Assembly: GCA_018699955.1 (NCBI GenBank)
Contig: JABISG010000055.1
Coordinates: forward strand, 1 to 48,182
Length of the DNA: 48,182 nucleotides
Source of the DNA: Planctomycetaceae bacterium
GTDB taxonomy: Bacteria > Planctomycetota > Planctomycetia > Planctomycetales > Planctomycetaceae
Direction of reading: 5' to 3'
The notes beneath the pieces are model-generated. The model had not been told where the DNA came from. It saw only the letters and a list, made by a program, of their open reading frames with translations, and did not search any database. How positions within the stretch are numbered: the first letter of the stretch is position 1; every line of letters starts with the position of its first letter. The translations under genes were made by a program, and so were the position numbers. Shown piece by piece: positions 7,435 to 16,396 of the stretch.

Positions 7435-8385
7435 ATGTCGCAGGAAACTTATTTGATGCGGTTGGCCGACCGTCTGGCACGCGGTCTCGCCCGTATGGAT
7501 GCTGAACGCCGTGATCGGCATCGCCAATTCATCCTCTCCTGCCAGATGCCGGACGGTGGCTTTCGTGGGCGCGAGGGCGACTCGGATCTGTATTACACCG
7601 GCTTCGCCGTGCGGAGTTTGGCGATACTTGGCGGCCTGTCACCCGACGAATGCCAGTCAGTGGGCGGTTACGTCAAACGGCAGTCGCAGAGCCGGCTCAG
7701 TGTGATCGATCTAGTCAGTTGGCTGTATACGGGTTTGGTCGTGCAGCTTTCGGGGGGAGAAGACGCCTTTGCCGATGCCGCGCCCGACTGGACCGATCAG
7801 ATCGCTGCGACTCTCGAAGGTGTTCGCACAGCCGACGGCGGCTACGCGAAAACAACCGAAGGGGCCGCCGGCAGCACGTATCATTCGTTTCTGGTGGCAT
7901 TGATTTACGAACTCATCGGCCGCGAAGTTCCCGAGCCGAATCGGTTGATTCAGTTCCTGTACGACCGCCAGCGTGATGATGGGGGGTTTGTGGAGATTGC
8001 GCCGATGCGACGCAGCGGTACCAACCCCACCGCCGCAGCTGCCGCGCTGTTACAGAAGTTTGGCCGAGTTGACGACGAGATCCGGGACGACTTGCGAGAT
8101 TTTCTGCGCGACGTCCGTAGCAGTGAAGGGGGATTTCAGGCGAATTCTCGTATTCCGTTTGCCGACGGCCTTTCAACATTCACCGCGCTGCTGACCGTGC
8201 AGGACCTGGAACTGGAAGACGTCATTTCTGCCACGAAGATCGAGCGATTCGTGACCGACGAGAAACATGGTCTCGAACTTCCCACCGGGGGATTTCGAGG
8301 CGCCGCCTGGGACACTCACGCCGACGTCGAATACACCTTCTACGGGCTGGGAAACTTGGGATTGCTCTGGTCGGCCGATTCCTAG
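7435..8385 (+). CDS. Prenyltransferase/terpenoid-cyclase-fold (alpha/alpha barrel) protein
   Basis: The product is 316 residues from the ATG before MSQETYLMRLADRL. Repeated helical units carry the QxPDGGF/DGGF signature (CQMPDGGFRG, RTADGGYAK, RQRDDGGFVE, SSEGGFQANS, LPTGGFRGAAW), as in beta subunits of protein prenyltransferases and in squalene-cyclase-like proteins. The end, DVEYTFYGLGNLGLL, matches the last helix pair of Rab geranylgeranyltransferase beta. However, the zinc-ligand His there is replaced (VEYT instead of FHT), and the Asp and Cys ligands expected earlier appear as TNPTAAAAAL. It is therefore unlikely to be a zinc-dependent prenyltransferase. It has no signal peptide. Its location between an ABC exporter and a methyltransferase gives no firm pathway. 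The reaction is unknown. Confidence 0.75.
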   Translation: MSQETYLMRLADRLARGLARMDAERRDRHRQFILSCQMPDGGFRGREGDSDLYYTGFAVRSLAILGGLSPDECQSVGGYVKRQSQSRLSVIDLVSWLYTGLVVQLSGGEDAFADAAPDWTDQIAATLEGVRTADGGYAKTTEGAAGSTYHSFLVALIYELIGREVPEPNRLIQFLYDRQRDDGGFVEIAPMRRSGTNPTAAAAALLQKFGRVDDEIRDDLRDFLRDVRSSEGGFQANSRIPFADGLSTFTALLTVQDLELEDVISATKIERFVTDEKHGLELPTGGFRGAAWDTHADVEYTFYGLGNLGLLWSADS

Positions 8386-8584
8386 ATGATCCCGCGCGTC
8401 GGCGCCAAGGTGTGGGGCAAACAACCCCGGAAAATCCGTACAATCGCTAAAGCCTACCCAGCTTGACATCCGAAGACACAATGTGAGATGCCTCTATCTT
8501 TGAGGTCATCATCACAGCCAATTCACACTGCCAAGCAGGCCCTCGGCTCGGCATTGAAAGTCCATAGAACACCGGGAGCGCTGA

Positions 8585-9343
8585 ATGCCCCAGCCGTCAA
8601 TTGTCACAGAAAATCCAGACACGGAACAACCGGAATTCTGGTCGCACGGACGTACGATCGACCGGTTTGATCAACCGCAGGTGGCGGGCAAGTATCCGGC
8701 TGCATACGGAAACTCCTTCCGCGAACGCCGCGAGAAAGCCGCCCTGTTGAGGGCATTGCAGGGGATCACTGACGGGAGTCAGGTTCTGGATTTGCCATGC
8801 GGTGCCGGCCGGCTGACGCGTTTGCTGGTCGAAGCCGGCATGCAGGTGACGGGGGCCGATAGCTCACCCCACATGGTTGAAAATGCGCAGCAGAACTGGC
8901 GAAACCTGTGTGCAAAAACGCCAAGCTTCGATCACGGCGTGAAATTTGAAGTTCGCGACGTGATGGACACCGGCTACGACGACAATCAATTCGACGCCGT
9001 CTTCTGCAATCGGTTATTCCATCACTTCAACGATTCCGGCACACGCGTGGCGGCCCTCAAGGAACTGCAACGGATCACGAAGACGAGCGTTGTTGTCTCA
9101 TTCTTCAATTCGTTCGCGGTCGATGCTGTCCGTTTCCGCTTGAAACATTGGTTGCGAGGCACTCCGCCGCAGGACCGCATCCCGATTCCGATGAACGACT
9201 TCGCCGTCGATGTGCGTGCAGCCGGCCTCGAAATTGATGCGACGATTCCTGTCATGTGGGGCCTCTCGCCCATGTGGTACGTTGTCGCCCACCCCATTGC
9301 CGTCGCGAAAACGGAAGAGACGGACGCCTCACGCGCCGCGTAG
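8585..9343 (+). CDS. Class I SAM-dependent methyltransferase
   Basis: The product is 252 residues, ATG start with GGGAG eight bases before. Motif I (VLDLPCGAGRLTRLL, about residues 62-76) binds S-adenosylmethionine, the acidic residue of motif II follows in VTGADSS, and FDAVFCNRLFHHF is the post-motif region. This is a cytoplasmic Rossmann-fold enzyme of the Methyltransf_11/25 type. The substrate is not indicated: the C-terminal half (FAVDAVRFRLKHWLRG) could be a membrane-surface helix as in lipid or quinone methyltransferases, but that is speculation. It follows the prenyltransferase-fold gene by 199 bases on the same strand. Confidence 0.85.
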   Translation: MPQPSIVTENPDTEQPEFWSHGRTIDRFDQPQVAGKYPAAYGNSFRERREKAALLRALQGITDGSQVLDLPCGAGRLTRLLVEAGMQVTGADSSPHMVENAQQNWRNLCAKTPSFDHGVKFEVRDVMDTGYDDNQFDAVFCNRLFHHFNDSGTRVAALKELQRITKTSVVVSFFNSFAVDAVRFRLKHWLRGTPPQDRIPIPMNDFAVDVRAAGLEIDATIPVMWGLSPMWYVVAHPIAVAKTEETDASRAA

Positions 9344-9803
9344 GTTTCTCCAGTTCACAACTTCGCGCAAATCGGCAAACAACTCCCGAATCAAATCGGG
9401 GGTGGTCCGACTATTCGATTCGCGTGAAATTCACTCGAGTTCGCAGTGAAGCAGATTTCGCGCAGATCTTTCTTGCTTCCGGCATGAGAATCTGAATGTC
9501 TGCGCCGAAGCCCGCAGTTTAGCCGACCGGAACGTCAGAGACCGCGCAAACATCGCAGCGGCCCGGTCAATCTTGTGCAGACGTTGCAACGCGAACCGTC
9601 GCACAACCGTCAAAGTCATCGGACCGCCGTCCGCACGCCGTGACGCCCGAAAACTGCGGCCTCATCGCCGTCGCGTGTCTCACGGCGTGATAGACTTTTG
9701 ACGCGGAGAGCCGCTTCGAGTCGCTTGTCTCGCGATTCTCTTCAGACGGAAAACCGTGCCGCGTTTTGGTGTCGTCATGTCAACAGAAACTGTGAGGAAT
9801 ACG
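9344..9803. other. Intergenic region before the DUF11-type lipoprotein gene
   Basis: These 460 bases have no reading frame with coding character and no RNA gene I can recognise. The in-frame GTG at 9756 and ATG at 9777 are possible earlier starts for the next gene, but the ATG at 9804 has the better ribosome binding site. No clear terminator follows the methyltransferase gene. Confidence 0.4.
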
Positions 9804-11156
9804 ATGTCCCCACTTGCAACCATTCGACAACTCGTCTTGATTGCTGTCCCGGCGTTTCTCTGCGCAAGTGGATGCACAAGCTTAACGACCACATCGATGA
9901 TGCCGGTGCAGGTTGACGATCCCGTGCAGCTATCACCCAACCTCATGCCGTTGAACGATCCGTTAGCTGATCGAAGCCGCGGCATTGCCGTCTATGGTTA
10001 CCGGCCGCGAATTACAAACAAACCGATCCGCCGGGCTCCGGAACGGATCGACAGGATCGAGCGGGCGAACGGGCCGCAGCTTGCTCCTGTCGAACCGTCC
10101 CCGGTGAGATCGGTTGTTTTGTCAATCGACGCCGCTAAAACCGCACAAATTGGCAACGGTGTGACGTTCAACATTGTTGCTCGGAACCCGAACGATTATC
10201 CGGTGACCGACGTCGTTGTTGTTGCCGATTTCGACGAGGCGTTAACGTTTCCGGGACACCCGGAAAAGCGGGTCCGTCGCAGCATTGGAACATTGGCCGC
10301 CGGCGAAACACGCGATTTTGCAGTCATGCTCACCAGCAAGGCGACGGGACGTCACTGCGTTCGGTTCACAGCAACCGTCGATGAGATCGATGCCGATTCA
10401 AAAGAGGTCTGCGTTGAGTACGTCGCCAACGATCTCGAAATCAGCGTGATCGGTCCCAAGACGAGAACGGTGGGTAGCCGGGCGGAATTCACCATCAAAT
10501 TGCAGAATCGTGCGCCGCGGCAACTGAGCGACGTTCAATTGGCCGTGACCTACGACGAGTCACTCGAACCGCGCGAAGGTTCCACCGGGGCCAGGTTTGA
10601 AAAACAGAGTTTGAGTTGGGATTTGAGAACTTTGCAACCGGGGGAAACCGTCCAGGTTCAAGTGGAATTTGAATGCCTCACAGCAATCAATAACACCTGC
10701 GTTGTGGCCGATGTGACGAGCCGGGAATTGCCCGATGAACGCAAAGCCCAATGCCTGGAAGTTGTCGAACTGAGTGGCCCCTTGCAAGTGGAACTGCGCG
10801 ACACACGCGACCCGATTGCCCTTGGTGAAACGACGGAACACGTTGTGACAATTCACAATCGATCGGCACGGATGGTGACAGGGATTCGATTGACTGCACT
10901 CGTCCCAGGGGAATTCAGCGTTGCTTCGACGACAGTCCGCCGCGATGGGCGCGAGATCAATGTCGCTGCGAATCTGGACAAGGGCCGACTTACCTTCGGC
11001 CGCATCGCTGAGTTGCCCGCCGGTTCGACGCTCGAGTTTCGCATCGGGGCGAAAGCACTCAAGGCGGGCGACGCGAATTTCACGATCAGCGTGATGTACC
11101 CAGGCGACGATGGCTCGTTCGTCATCAGCGAACCGATCTCGGTCAGCGTTGATTAG
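9804..11156 (+). CDS. DUF11/CARDB-type repeat lipoprotein
   Basis: The product is 450 residues. The ATG at 9804 has GAGGA five bases upstream. A lipoprotein signal ends in LCASGC, so the mature protein is probably lipid-anchored. After a proline-rich linker come about three beta-sandwich repeats of roughly 110 residues, starting near VRSVVLSIDAAKTAQIGNG, NDLEISVIGPKTRTVGS and GPLQVELRDTRDPIALGE. Each has the pattern '(V/I)xNxx... DVxVxxxxxxx... xxxxGxLxxGExxxxxV' of DUF11/conserved-repeat domains. These are found in planctomycete surface proteins and are taken as structural or adhesive, with no known catalysis. A related, larger repeat protein is at 26665-28482. The gene converges on a DUF1501 gene across a perfect palindrome. 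Confidence 0.75.
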   Translation: MSPLATIRQLVLIAVPAFLCASGCTSLTTTSMMPVQVDDPVQLSPNLMPLNDPLADRSRGIAVYGYRPRITNKPIRRAPERIDRIERANGPQLAPVEPSPVRSVVLSIDAAKTAQIGNGVTFNIVARNPNDYPVTDVVVVADFDEALTFPGHPEKRVRRSIGTLAAGETRDFAVMLTSKATGRHCVRFTATVDEIDADSKEVCVEYVANDLEISVIGPKTRTVGSRAEFTIKLQNRAPRQLSDVQLAVTYDESLEPREGSTGARFEKQSLSWDLRTLQPGETVQVQVEFECLTAINNTCVVADVTSRELPDERKAQCLEVVELSGPLQVELRDTRDPIALGETTEHVVTIHNRSARMVTGIRLTALVPGEFSVASTTVRRDGREINVAANLDKGRLTFGRIAELPAGSTLEFRIGAKALKAGDANFTISVMYPGDDGSFVISEPISVSVD

Positions 11157-11172
11157 CTGAATGTCGAGGGGA

Positions 11173-11210
11173 GGTTTGTAGTGACCGCATTCATGCGGTC
11201 ACTACAAACC
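11173..11210. repeat. Perfect 18-bp palindrome between converging genes
   Basis: Arms 11173-11190 and 11193-11210 are exact reverse complements separated by two bases. It lies between the stop codons of two converging genes, so it could act as a bidirectional terminator, but there is no T tract on either side. It differs in sequence from the other palindromes in the window. Confidence 0.85.
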
Positions 11211-11235
11211 CTGAAAGGACTTGAAAATTCACTGC

Positions 11236-12582
11236 TCAGATGAGTTCGTGCAGCGGCTGGGTTCCCGGTTCGATCAGATTTTGTGGGCGGCCGCGGAAGT
11301 CGAACAGACGCTGTGAACCGAGGTCGATTCCCAGGTTCTTGTAAATCGTCGCGTAGACTTCCTGAATCTTGACCGGACGCTCGACCGGTTCCCCGCCCAA
11401 GCGGTCGGTTGCTCCAATGACCTGGCCGGTACGCATTCCACCACCCGCCAGCAAAGCACACGACACGCGGTTCCAGTGATCGCGACCGGCGTTCTTGTTG
11501 ATCTTTGGCGTGCGACCGAATTCGCCCCACGCCACCACGGTCACATCCTTATCCATTCCCCGTTCGTGCAGGTCTTCGACCAATGCCGACAGCGCCTGAT
11601 CGAACACGGGCAATTCCGATTTCGCATTCTTAAAATTCTGGCCGTGAAAGTCCCAGAAGCTGTAGTTGATCGTCACCACCCGAGCGCCCGCCTCGACCAG
11701 TCGGCGCGCCAGCAGAAAGTTCTGTGGCACGCGTGGGGCACCGTCGCCCTTCGGCCGTTTTTCGTCGCCGGTGCCGTAACGCTTGAGAACCTTGGGATCT
11801 TGTTTCGACAGGTCGAGGGCATCGAACAGGCCGCTCGACGTCAGAATACCGAAAGCACGCTGGCTGAAGATGTCCATGCCGTCCATCGCGCCGGTTGTAT
11901 CGACTTCACGGCGAAGGCGATCGACCGATCGCAACAATTGTTTGCGGTCACTCAGCCGATCGAGCGTGATGCCTTGAAGAATCAGATCGTCGCGCCCCGG
12001 TCCTTTCGGACGGAACGACGAGTTCCCCAGCCCCAGGAATCCGGGACCTGGTTCGTTATACGGTTTGTGTTGTGTGGTGTAGCAGAGGCTGACCGACGGC
12101 GGCATCCCCTGTTCGACCGGGCCTTGAAACTTCGAGGCCACCGCGCCAATTTCGGGCCAACCACCACCTGGCACAGGTCGCAACCGATGTCCGGTTAAAC
12201 ATTGATGCGACGCGTGAGCACCCTCCGCATCGGCAATCGAGCGGATCGGCACCAGCTTGTCCATCATGCCGGCCATCATCGGCAGATGTTCGGAAATCTC
12301 GATTCCCGGCACGGCTGTTGGGATCGGATTGAACTCGCCGCGAACTTCCTTCGGTGCATCCACGCGAATGTCATACATGTCCTGAGGCGGCGGCCCGCCA
12401 CACAGGTAGATCATGATGACTGCCTTGTGCGACTTGCCGACGCCAGCTTTCTCTTCGGCCGCCAACAATTGAGGCAACGTCGCGCCCCCCATCGCCAGAC
12501 CGCCAACCTGCAGGAAGCTTCGCCGGCTAACGCCATCGCAGAACCGTCGGCCACTTTGAGGACTGGAAAAAATCTTCAGCAT
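11236..12582 (-). CDS. DUF1501 Tat-exported protein
   Basis: The product is 448 residues; the ATG at 12582 follows AGGAAAGG. A twin-arginine signal SRRSFLQVGGLAMGG lies near residues 19-33. The DUF1501 core follows: KAVIMIYLCGGPPPQDMYD near 52-70, LVEAGARVVTINY, and VVAWGEFGRTPKINKNAGRDHW near 355-376. The fold is related to alkaline phosphatase/sulfatase superfamily proteins, and the WGEFGRTP and GRDHW segments hold the likely metal ligands. Family members are abundant in Planctomycetota and usually sit beside PSCyt/DUF1549/DUF1553 proteins. This one has no such partner next to it. The function of the family is not established. It is transcribed alone, converging with the lipoprotein gene. 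Confidence 0.9.
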   Translation of the reverse strand: MLKIFSSPQSGRRFCDGVSRRSFLQVGGLAMGGATLPQLLAAEEKAGVGKSHKAVIMIYLCGGPPPQDMYDIRVDAPKEVRGEFNPIPTAVPGIEISEHLPMMAGMMDKLVPIRSIADAEGAHASHQCLTGHRLRPVPGGGWPEIGAVASKFQGPVEQGMPPSVSLCYTTQHKPYNEPGPGFLGLGNSSFRPKGPGRDDLILQGITLDRLSDRKQLLRSVDRLRREVDTTGAMDGMDIFSQRAFGILTSSGLFDALDLSKQDPKVLKRYGTGDEKRPKGDGAPRVPQNFLLARRLVEAGARVVTINYSFWDFHGQNFKNAKSELPVFDQALSALVEDLHERGMDKDVTVVAWGEFGRTPKINKNAGRDHWNRVSCALLAGGGMRTGQVIGATDRLGGEPVERPVKIQEVYATIYKNLGIDLGSQRLFDFRGRPQNLIEPGTQPLHELI

Positions 12583-12848
12583 CAAAACGCCTTTCCTGGC
12601 TCGTTATCCGTGCGGGTTTTTCGCAATCGTCTATGAATTCTATCGACAGATGCTTATCTGTTCAATGAGCAATCTCGTGCGGCGCGAACCGACTGAATAT
12701 GCCAAAGGGAGCGTATGGAGCGGTTTACAGGTTCGATTTTAACGCAAAGGTGCAAAGGACCGCTGAGGTTCGCAAAGAAGAAAGGAAAACAACGAGGCGA
12801 ATAGAAGCCCGATCCGCAGTTGACGCAATTTCACATCTCTGGTATTTG

Positions 12849-14144
12849 ATGTCTTCTCACGACTCACCTCGCAGAAATTCTCCCAATAGCCAATCTCTGT
12901 CCTTCCCCTCCTGCTACAGGAGCACGGTTGCCGTGCGCGGATTCTTCAACACATCTGTGATTCTGCTTGTGCTTTCGGCGGCGGCGACTTTTTCGAGCCG
13001 CGTTGATGCTCAGGACTCCGGTTGGCGGCCCAGTCGTCAGCATTCGACCATCGATCGCAGTCAGCTCCAGCCGATACCGGAAGCAGAGCAATTGCAACCG
13101 GTTGCCGAAGATCCCACAGCTCTCGATCAGCCGACGATCGGTGCGCCGGCGTTTGAAGCGATCCAGGTTGTGTATCAAGATGACGAAACCGCGTTGGGCG
13201 GTGGCATTCAGCAGGCGGCCCAGTCGTCGGAAGTCGCGCCGATTGAAAGTCCGCTTACATTCCAACCGTTCGATGAAGAACTCCAACCGTATGTCGAATC
13301 CGATTGGACGCCCGGCGCTGACTTGAATCCCGACTGCCCCGGTTGCTCCAGCCAGCCAAGTCCGTGGATCACGCGAAAATCGACCAAGCTGAGTGCAACA
13401 TGGTTGCCGGCCGGTGACAATGACATCGGCTGGACCGACTTGGACGTTCGGACGAAACTGGGATTCGGCGCGTTGGAAAACCTGACGGTACAACCGGCAT
13501 TTCAGTTGCATTTTATCGACGGCCCCACGCGGACCGATCTGCCGGAAAACTTGTACGGCACACAACTCGAACTGAGATGGAAACAGCAGATCTCACGTCC
13601 GTTCTGGATTGAGGCCGCGCTGACGCCGGGCTTCTACAGCGACTTCGAAGGAGCCGGCAGCGATGCGTTTCGCTTGAAAGCGCAGGGGTTGGCGTTCTTC
13701 GCGTTCTCGGTAGAAACACAGGTTGTTGCCGGCCTGTATTATCTCGACCGCTTCGACATTAACTACCTGCCGATCTTCGGCCTGATCCATTCTCCGCGCG
13801 AAGACATCAAACTGAACCTCGTCTTCCCCGCTCCGAAAGTTTCGATGCGGGTTCGGCAGGGGATGATGAACGATGAGTGGTGGGCGTATCTGTCCGGCGA
13901 ATTCGGCGGCGGATCGTGGGCCGTCGAACGCGTTCCCGGCGTGCTTCCCGGTGGCCGCCGCAACGACCAGATTGCCTACCGCGACTGGCGGCTGATATTG
14001 GGACTGGAACGCAAAACCAGCGATGCGATGACGATGTTCTTCGAGGCCGGCTACGTCTTCCAACGTCAACTCGAATACGACTCCGGCCGCGGCGACTTCG
14101 ACCCCGACGACACCGCCATGCTCCGCATCGGCGTTTCGTATTGA
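12849..14144 (+). CDS. Outer-membrane-type beta-rich exported protein (DUF6268-like)
   Basis: The product is 431 residues from the ATG at 12849. A GTG at 12933 (VRGFFNTSVILLVLS), with AGGAG upstream, would start directly at the signal peptide and is a serious alternative. The signal segment ends at SRVDAQ. A proline/glutamine-rich linker of about 100 residues follows. From WITRKSTKLSATWLPAG on, the sequence alternates hydrophobic and polar residues with many aromatic ends (FWIEAALTPGFYSDF, FFAFSVETQVVAGLYYLDR) and finishes with TAMLRIGVSY. A terminal aromatic residue is typical of outer-membrane beta-barrels. This fits the DUF6268 family of planctomycetes. Substrate or pore function is unknown. 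Confidence 0.7.
   Translation: MSSHDSPRRNSPNSQSLSFPSCYRSTVAVRGFFNTSVILLVLSAAATFSSRVDAQDSGWRPSRQHSTIDRSQLQPIPEAEQLQPVAEDPTALDQPTIGAPAFEAIQVVYQDDETALGGGIQQAAQSSEVAPIESPLTFQPFDEELQPYVESDWTPGADLNPDCPGCSSQPSPWITRKSTKLSATWLPAGDNDIGWTDLDVRTKLGFGALENLTVQPAFQLHFIDGPTRTDLPENLYGTQLELRWKQQISRPFWIEAALTPGFYSDFEGAGSDAFRLKAQGLAFFAFSVETQVVAGLYYLDRFDINYLPIFGLIHSPREDIKLNLVFPAPKVSMRVRQGMMNDEWWAYLSGEFGGGSWAVERVPGVLPGGRRNDQIAYRDWRLILGLERKTSDAMTMFFEAGYVFQRQLEYDSGRGDFDPDDTAMLRIGVSY
12908..12936. repeat. Two adjacent small palindromes at the 5' end of the beta-barrel gene
   Basis: CTCCTG-cta-CAGGAG (12908-12922) is directly followed by GCACGG-ttg-CCGTGC (12922-12936). They overlap the possible alternative start at 12933 and could fold in the mRNA leader. 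Their similarity in form to the other REP-like palindromes suggests a repeat. Confidence 0.5.
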
Positions 14145-14196
14145 GGTCGGTTGGAATCGCCCGGCTGTGTCGCCTGCCCAAGGTCTGGTAAGTGGC

Positions 14197-14273
14197 GTAG
14201 GGCCCGGCTGTGCCGGCCATGATGTGGGTGCGACGTCAATTGTGAATCGGCGGCCGGCGTTAGTCGGCCCTAC
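14197..14273. repeat. REP-like interrupted palindrome
   Basis: The outer arms GTAGGGCC/GGCCCTAC and inner arms GCCGGCC/GGCCGGC (14197-14218 with 14252-14273) pair around a mismatched centre. It lies between converging genes and touches the stop codon of the gene at 14270. Confidence 0.65.
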
Positions 14274-14650
14274 TTCCCTGAAGGCTTTCCATTTGCTGGT
14301 CCCCGTAGGACTTCTACTTGGCTGACATCCATATAAATAATCCAGGTTCGAACCAAGGCGGATCTCTTGTCTCTTGGATCTCCACCAAATCGCTTGCTCG
14401 CCAAGTCACCTCGAACTCGGATTAGACTGCCCGGCTTGATCTGCTTCAGGTGCTTGTCTGCCTGATACAATGCGCATTGCTGGCCATCGCCAAAGCCATC
14501 GATGAAATATCGATAGTGGAACTTCGAATGGACCCGTAACACTCCTTCGAGAGTGTCAACAGACTTCTGCGACGCTTTCTCAGCACCGGCGACTCCGATA
14601 AGAATTGCGGAAGCGCAGAGGACGGTGACGAGGAATGGGAAGCGTGTCAT
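14270..14650 (-). CDS. Small exported protein of unknown function
   Basis: The product is 126 residues. The ATG at 14650 has GGAG eight bases upstream; an in-frame GTG at 14659 is less likely. A signal peptide (FPFLVTVLCASAILIGVAGA) covers about residues 4-23. The mature part of about 100 residues has a beta-rich pattern, with KPGSLIRVRGDLASK resembling the strand and turn of an OB-fold, similar in feel to the lipoprotein at 25919-26533 (DGDCVYIEGEILAE). The resemblance is too weak to assign a family. It is divergent from the oxidoreductase gene at 14930. Confidence 0.6.
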   Translation of the reverse strand: MTRFPFLVTVLCASAILIGVAGAEKASQKSVDTLEGVLRVHSKFHYRYFIDGFGDGQQCALYQADKHLKQIKPGSLIRVRGDLASKRFGGDPRDKRSALVRTWIIYMDVSQVEVLRGPANGKPSGK

Positions 14651-14929
14651 TGTATGCACTCCATTTATGATGCGATGGTTGTTGCGGCCAATGGTTGTTT
14701 AGACGGCGAGGTGTCGCAAAGAGAAGGAACGTGTTGATTATTGTCGCAAAGTTCAATAGCAAGTCCAACAGCGAATCAATCAATTCACTCCTCGCAAAAT
14801 GCACTGGCAGCGCCGACGCGAACCGCTGGTGGCGAATCGATACGGTATTCCATACAATCGCTCCTCTCCCGCGACCTTCAGGATTCACCTCGAACAACAA
14901 CGACATCGCCACACAGAGAAAGCCAACCC

Positions 14930-16237
14930 ATGACGGACAACGCCCGCACGATTAACGTCGCCATTATTGGTGGGGGGATGTTTTTTGATGACATTATCGG
15001 GCAGAGTTTCAAGGACTTCATGCGCGGCGGGATTGCCGGGGCTTTGACGAGCATTGGGATGAGCCATCTGGCTTCGGCGGTGGCCGATGTTGAGATTCGC
15101 GTTTGTGCGGTGGGGACGCGGAGCGAAAAAAGCGGGACCGCCGGCAAGATTGTTGAGTGGTTTGCCGAAGAGTTTCCCGATCACAAAATCGATGCCTGTT
15201 ACGGTGACGCCGTATGGCAGGACATGTTGGCGACGCACAAGCCCGATGTGCTGTTTGTGGCCACGCCCGATCACGTGCATACGCAGCCGATTCTCGACGC
15301 CCTCGATGCGGGCTGCGACGTGATTACGGAAAAGCCGCTCTGCCTGACCACCAGCGAAGCCGACCAGATTATCGCCAAGGCCCGCGAAGTGGGACGCGTT
15401 GTCGCCGTCGATATGCACAAGCGATACGATCCGTTTGTGCGCGAGATGATGCTGAAAGCCCCCGAGCAGTACGGCCCCATCAATCGCGTGCGGACTGTGC
15501 TCGAAGAGCCGCTGGAAGTCAGTTCGGAAATCTTCGCTTGGGTCGAAGAAAGCAACCCCTTCACCTACGTCGGCTGCCATTGGCTCGATGTGGTGCATCA
15601 CTACATGGACGTGCAGCCGGTGGCCGTGTATGCGACGGGGCAGAAAAACCTGCTGCTGAACTGGGACGAACATCACCAGGAAATCGCCCGACGTCGCGGT
15701 GTCGATCCGTCGTCGTTCAAACGGCAGCACGCCATCAAAACGTGGGACAGCATCGATGTCGCCGTCACCTACGACAACGGCATGCGCGGCGACTACAACA
15801 ACAACTGGATCAACCCGGCCGAGTTTGAGGGCGCAGTCAATCAGGAGATTGAACTGTACGGCATCTACGGCCGCGGCCTCGTCGATCAGCAGGATCGCGG
15901 TTACCGGGAAGCGATTATCGGCGACGGCTCGCGGACGCGGAACCCCTCATTCGGCGGTCGCATCCAGCATCACGGCGGACATCTGGAAATCTTCGGCTAC
16001 GGCAAAGCATCGATCGCCGCCGGACTGCTGGCAATCATCCGCCGCCGCATTCTCGGTGAATCGTTGGATGAACTCGACGAATCCTATCCCACCGCCGCCA
16101 GCCAGCGCGAAGTGATTCGCGTCATCGAAGCGGCAGCCGTGGTGGCCGAGAAGAATTACGAACACATGGAAGCAGGCCGCGGCACCCCCACGACGGCGCT
16201 GCTGACTGACTCGGAAATTCAGATCATCGAACCGTAA
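14930..16237 (+). CDS. Gfo/Idh/MocA-family NAD(P)-dependent oxidoreductase
   Basis: The product is 435 residues from the ATG opening MTDNARTINVAIIGGGM. The N-terminal Rossmann domain binds the cofactor (VAIIGGGMFFDD, residues 10-21). The hallmark EKPLCLT follows the DVLFVATPDHVHTQPILDALDAG stretch, its Lys being catalytic in the family. The C-terminal alpha/beta domain has VGCHWLDVVHHYMDV with the His of the active site. These enzymes oxidise or reduce sugars and cyclitols in the cytoplasm. No signal peptide is seen, although many planctomycete relatives have a Tat signal. A gene start with a Tat signal follows at 16397 but is truncated. Confidence 0.92.
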   Translation: MTDNARTINVAIIGGGMFFDDIIGQSFKDFMRGGIAGALTSIGMSHLASAVADVEIRVCAVGTRSEKSGTAGKIVEWFAEEFPDHKIDACYGDAVWQDMLATHKPDVLFVATPDHVHTQPILDALDAGCDVITEKPLCLTTSEADQIIAKAREVGRVVAVDMHKRYDPFVREMMLKAPEQYGPINRVRTVLEEPLEVSSEIFAWVEESNPFTYVGCHWLDVVHHYMDVQPVAVYATGQKNLLLNWDEHHQEIARRRGVDPSSFKRQHAIKTWDSIDVAVTYDNGMRGDYNNNWINPAEFEGAVNQEIELYGIYGRGLVDQQDRGYREAIIGDGSRTRNPSFGGRIQHHGGHLEIFGYGKASIAAGLLAIIRRRILGESLDELDESYPTAASQREVIRVIEAAAVVAEKNYEHMEAGRGTPTTALLTDSEIQIIEP

Positions 16238-16252
16238 GAGAGAACACCAACT

Positions 16253-16376
16253 GGTTCCCAAGCTCCGGCTTGGGAGCCGGCAACCGCGAAGCTCTGCTTC
16301 GCTCGACGCGCAACCGGTCTCTCCGGCTCGGCAGCGACATGGTAGATCGGCGTTACCAAGCTGGAGCTTGGTAACG
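16253..16376. repeat. Composite REP-like element, two palindromes
   Basis: TCCCAAGC-tccg-GCTTGGGA (16256-16275) is followed 75 bases on by a perfect 12-bp palindrome, CGTTACCAAGCT with AGCTTGGTAACG (16351-16376). Both contain the shared core CCAAGC/GCTTGG, so they may be two copies of one repeat in a pair. They separate the oxidoreductase from the orphan Tat-signal ORF. Confidence 0.7.
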
Positions 16377-16396
16377 AGTAAACAGAGGAACTACTC

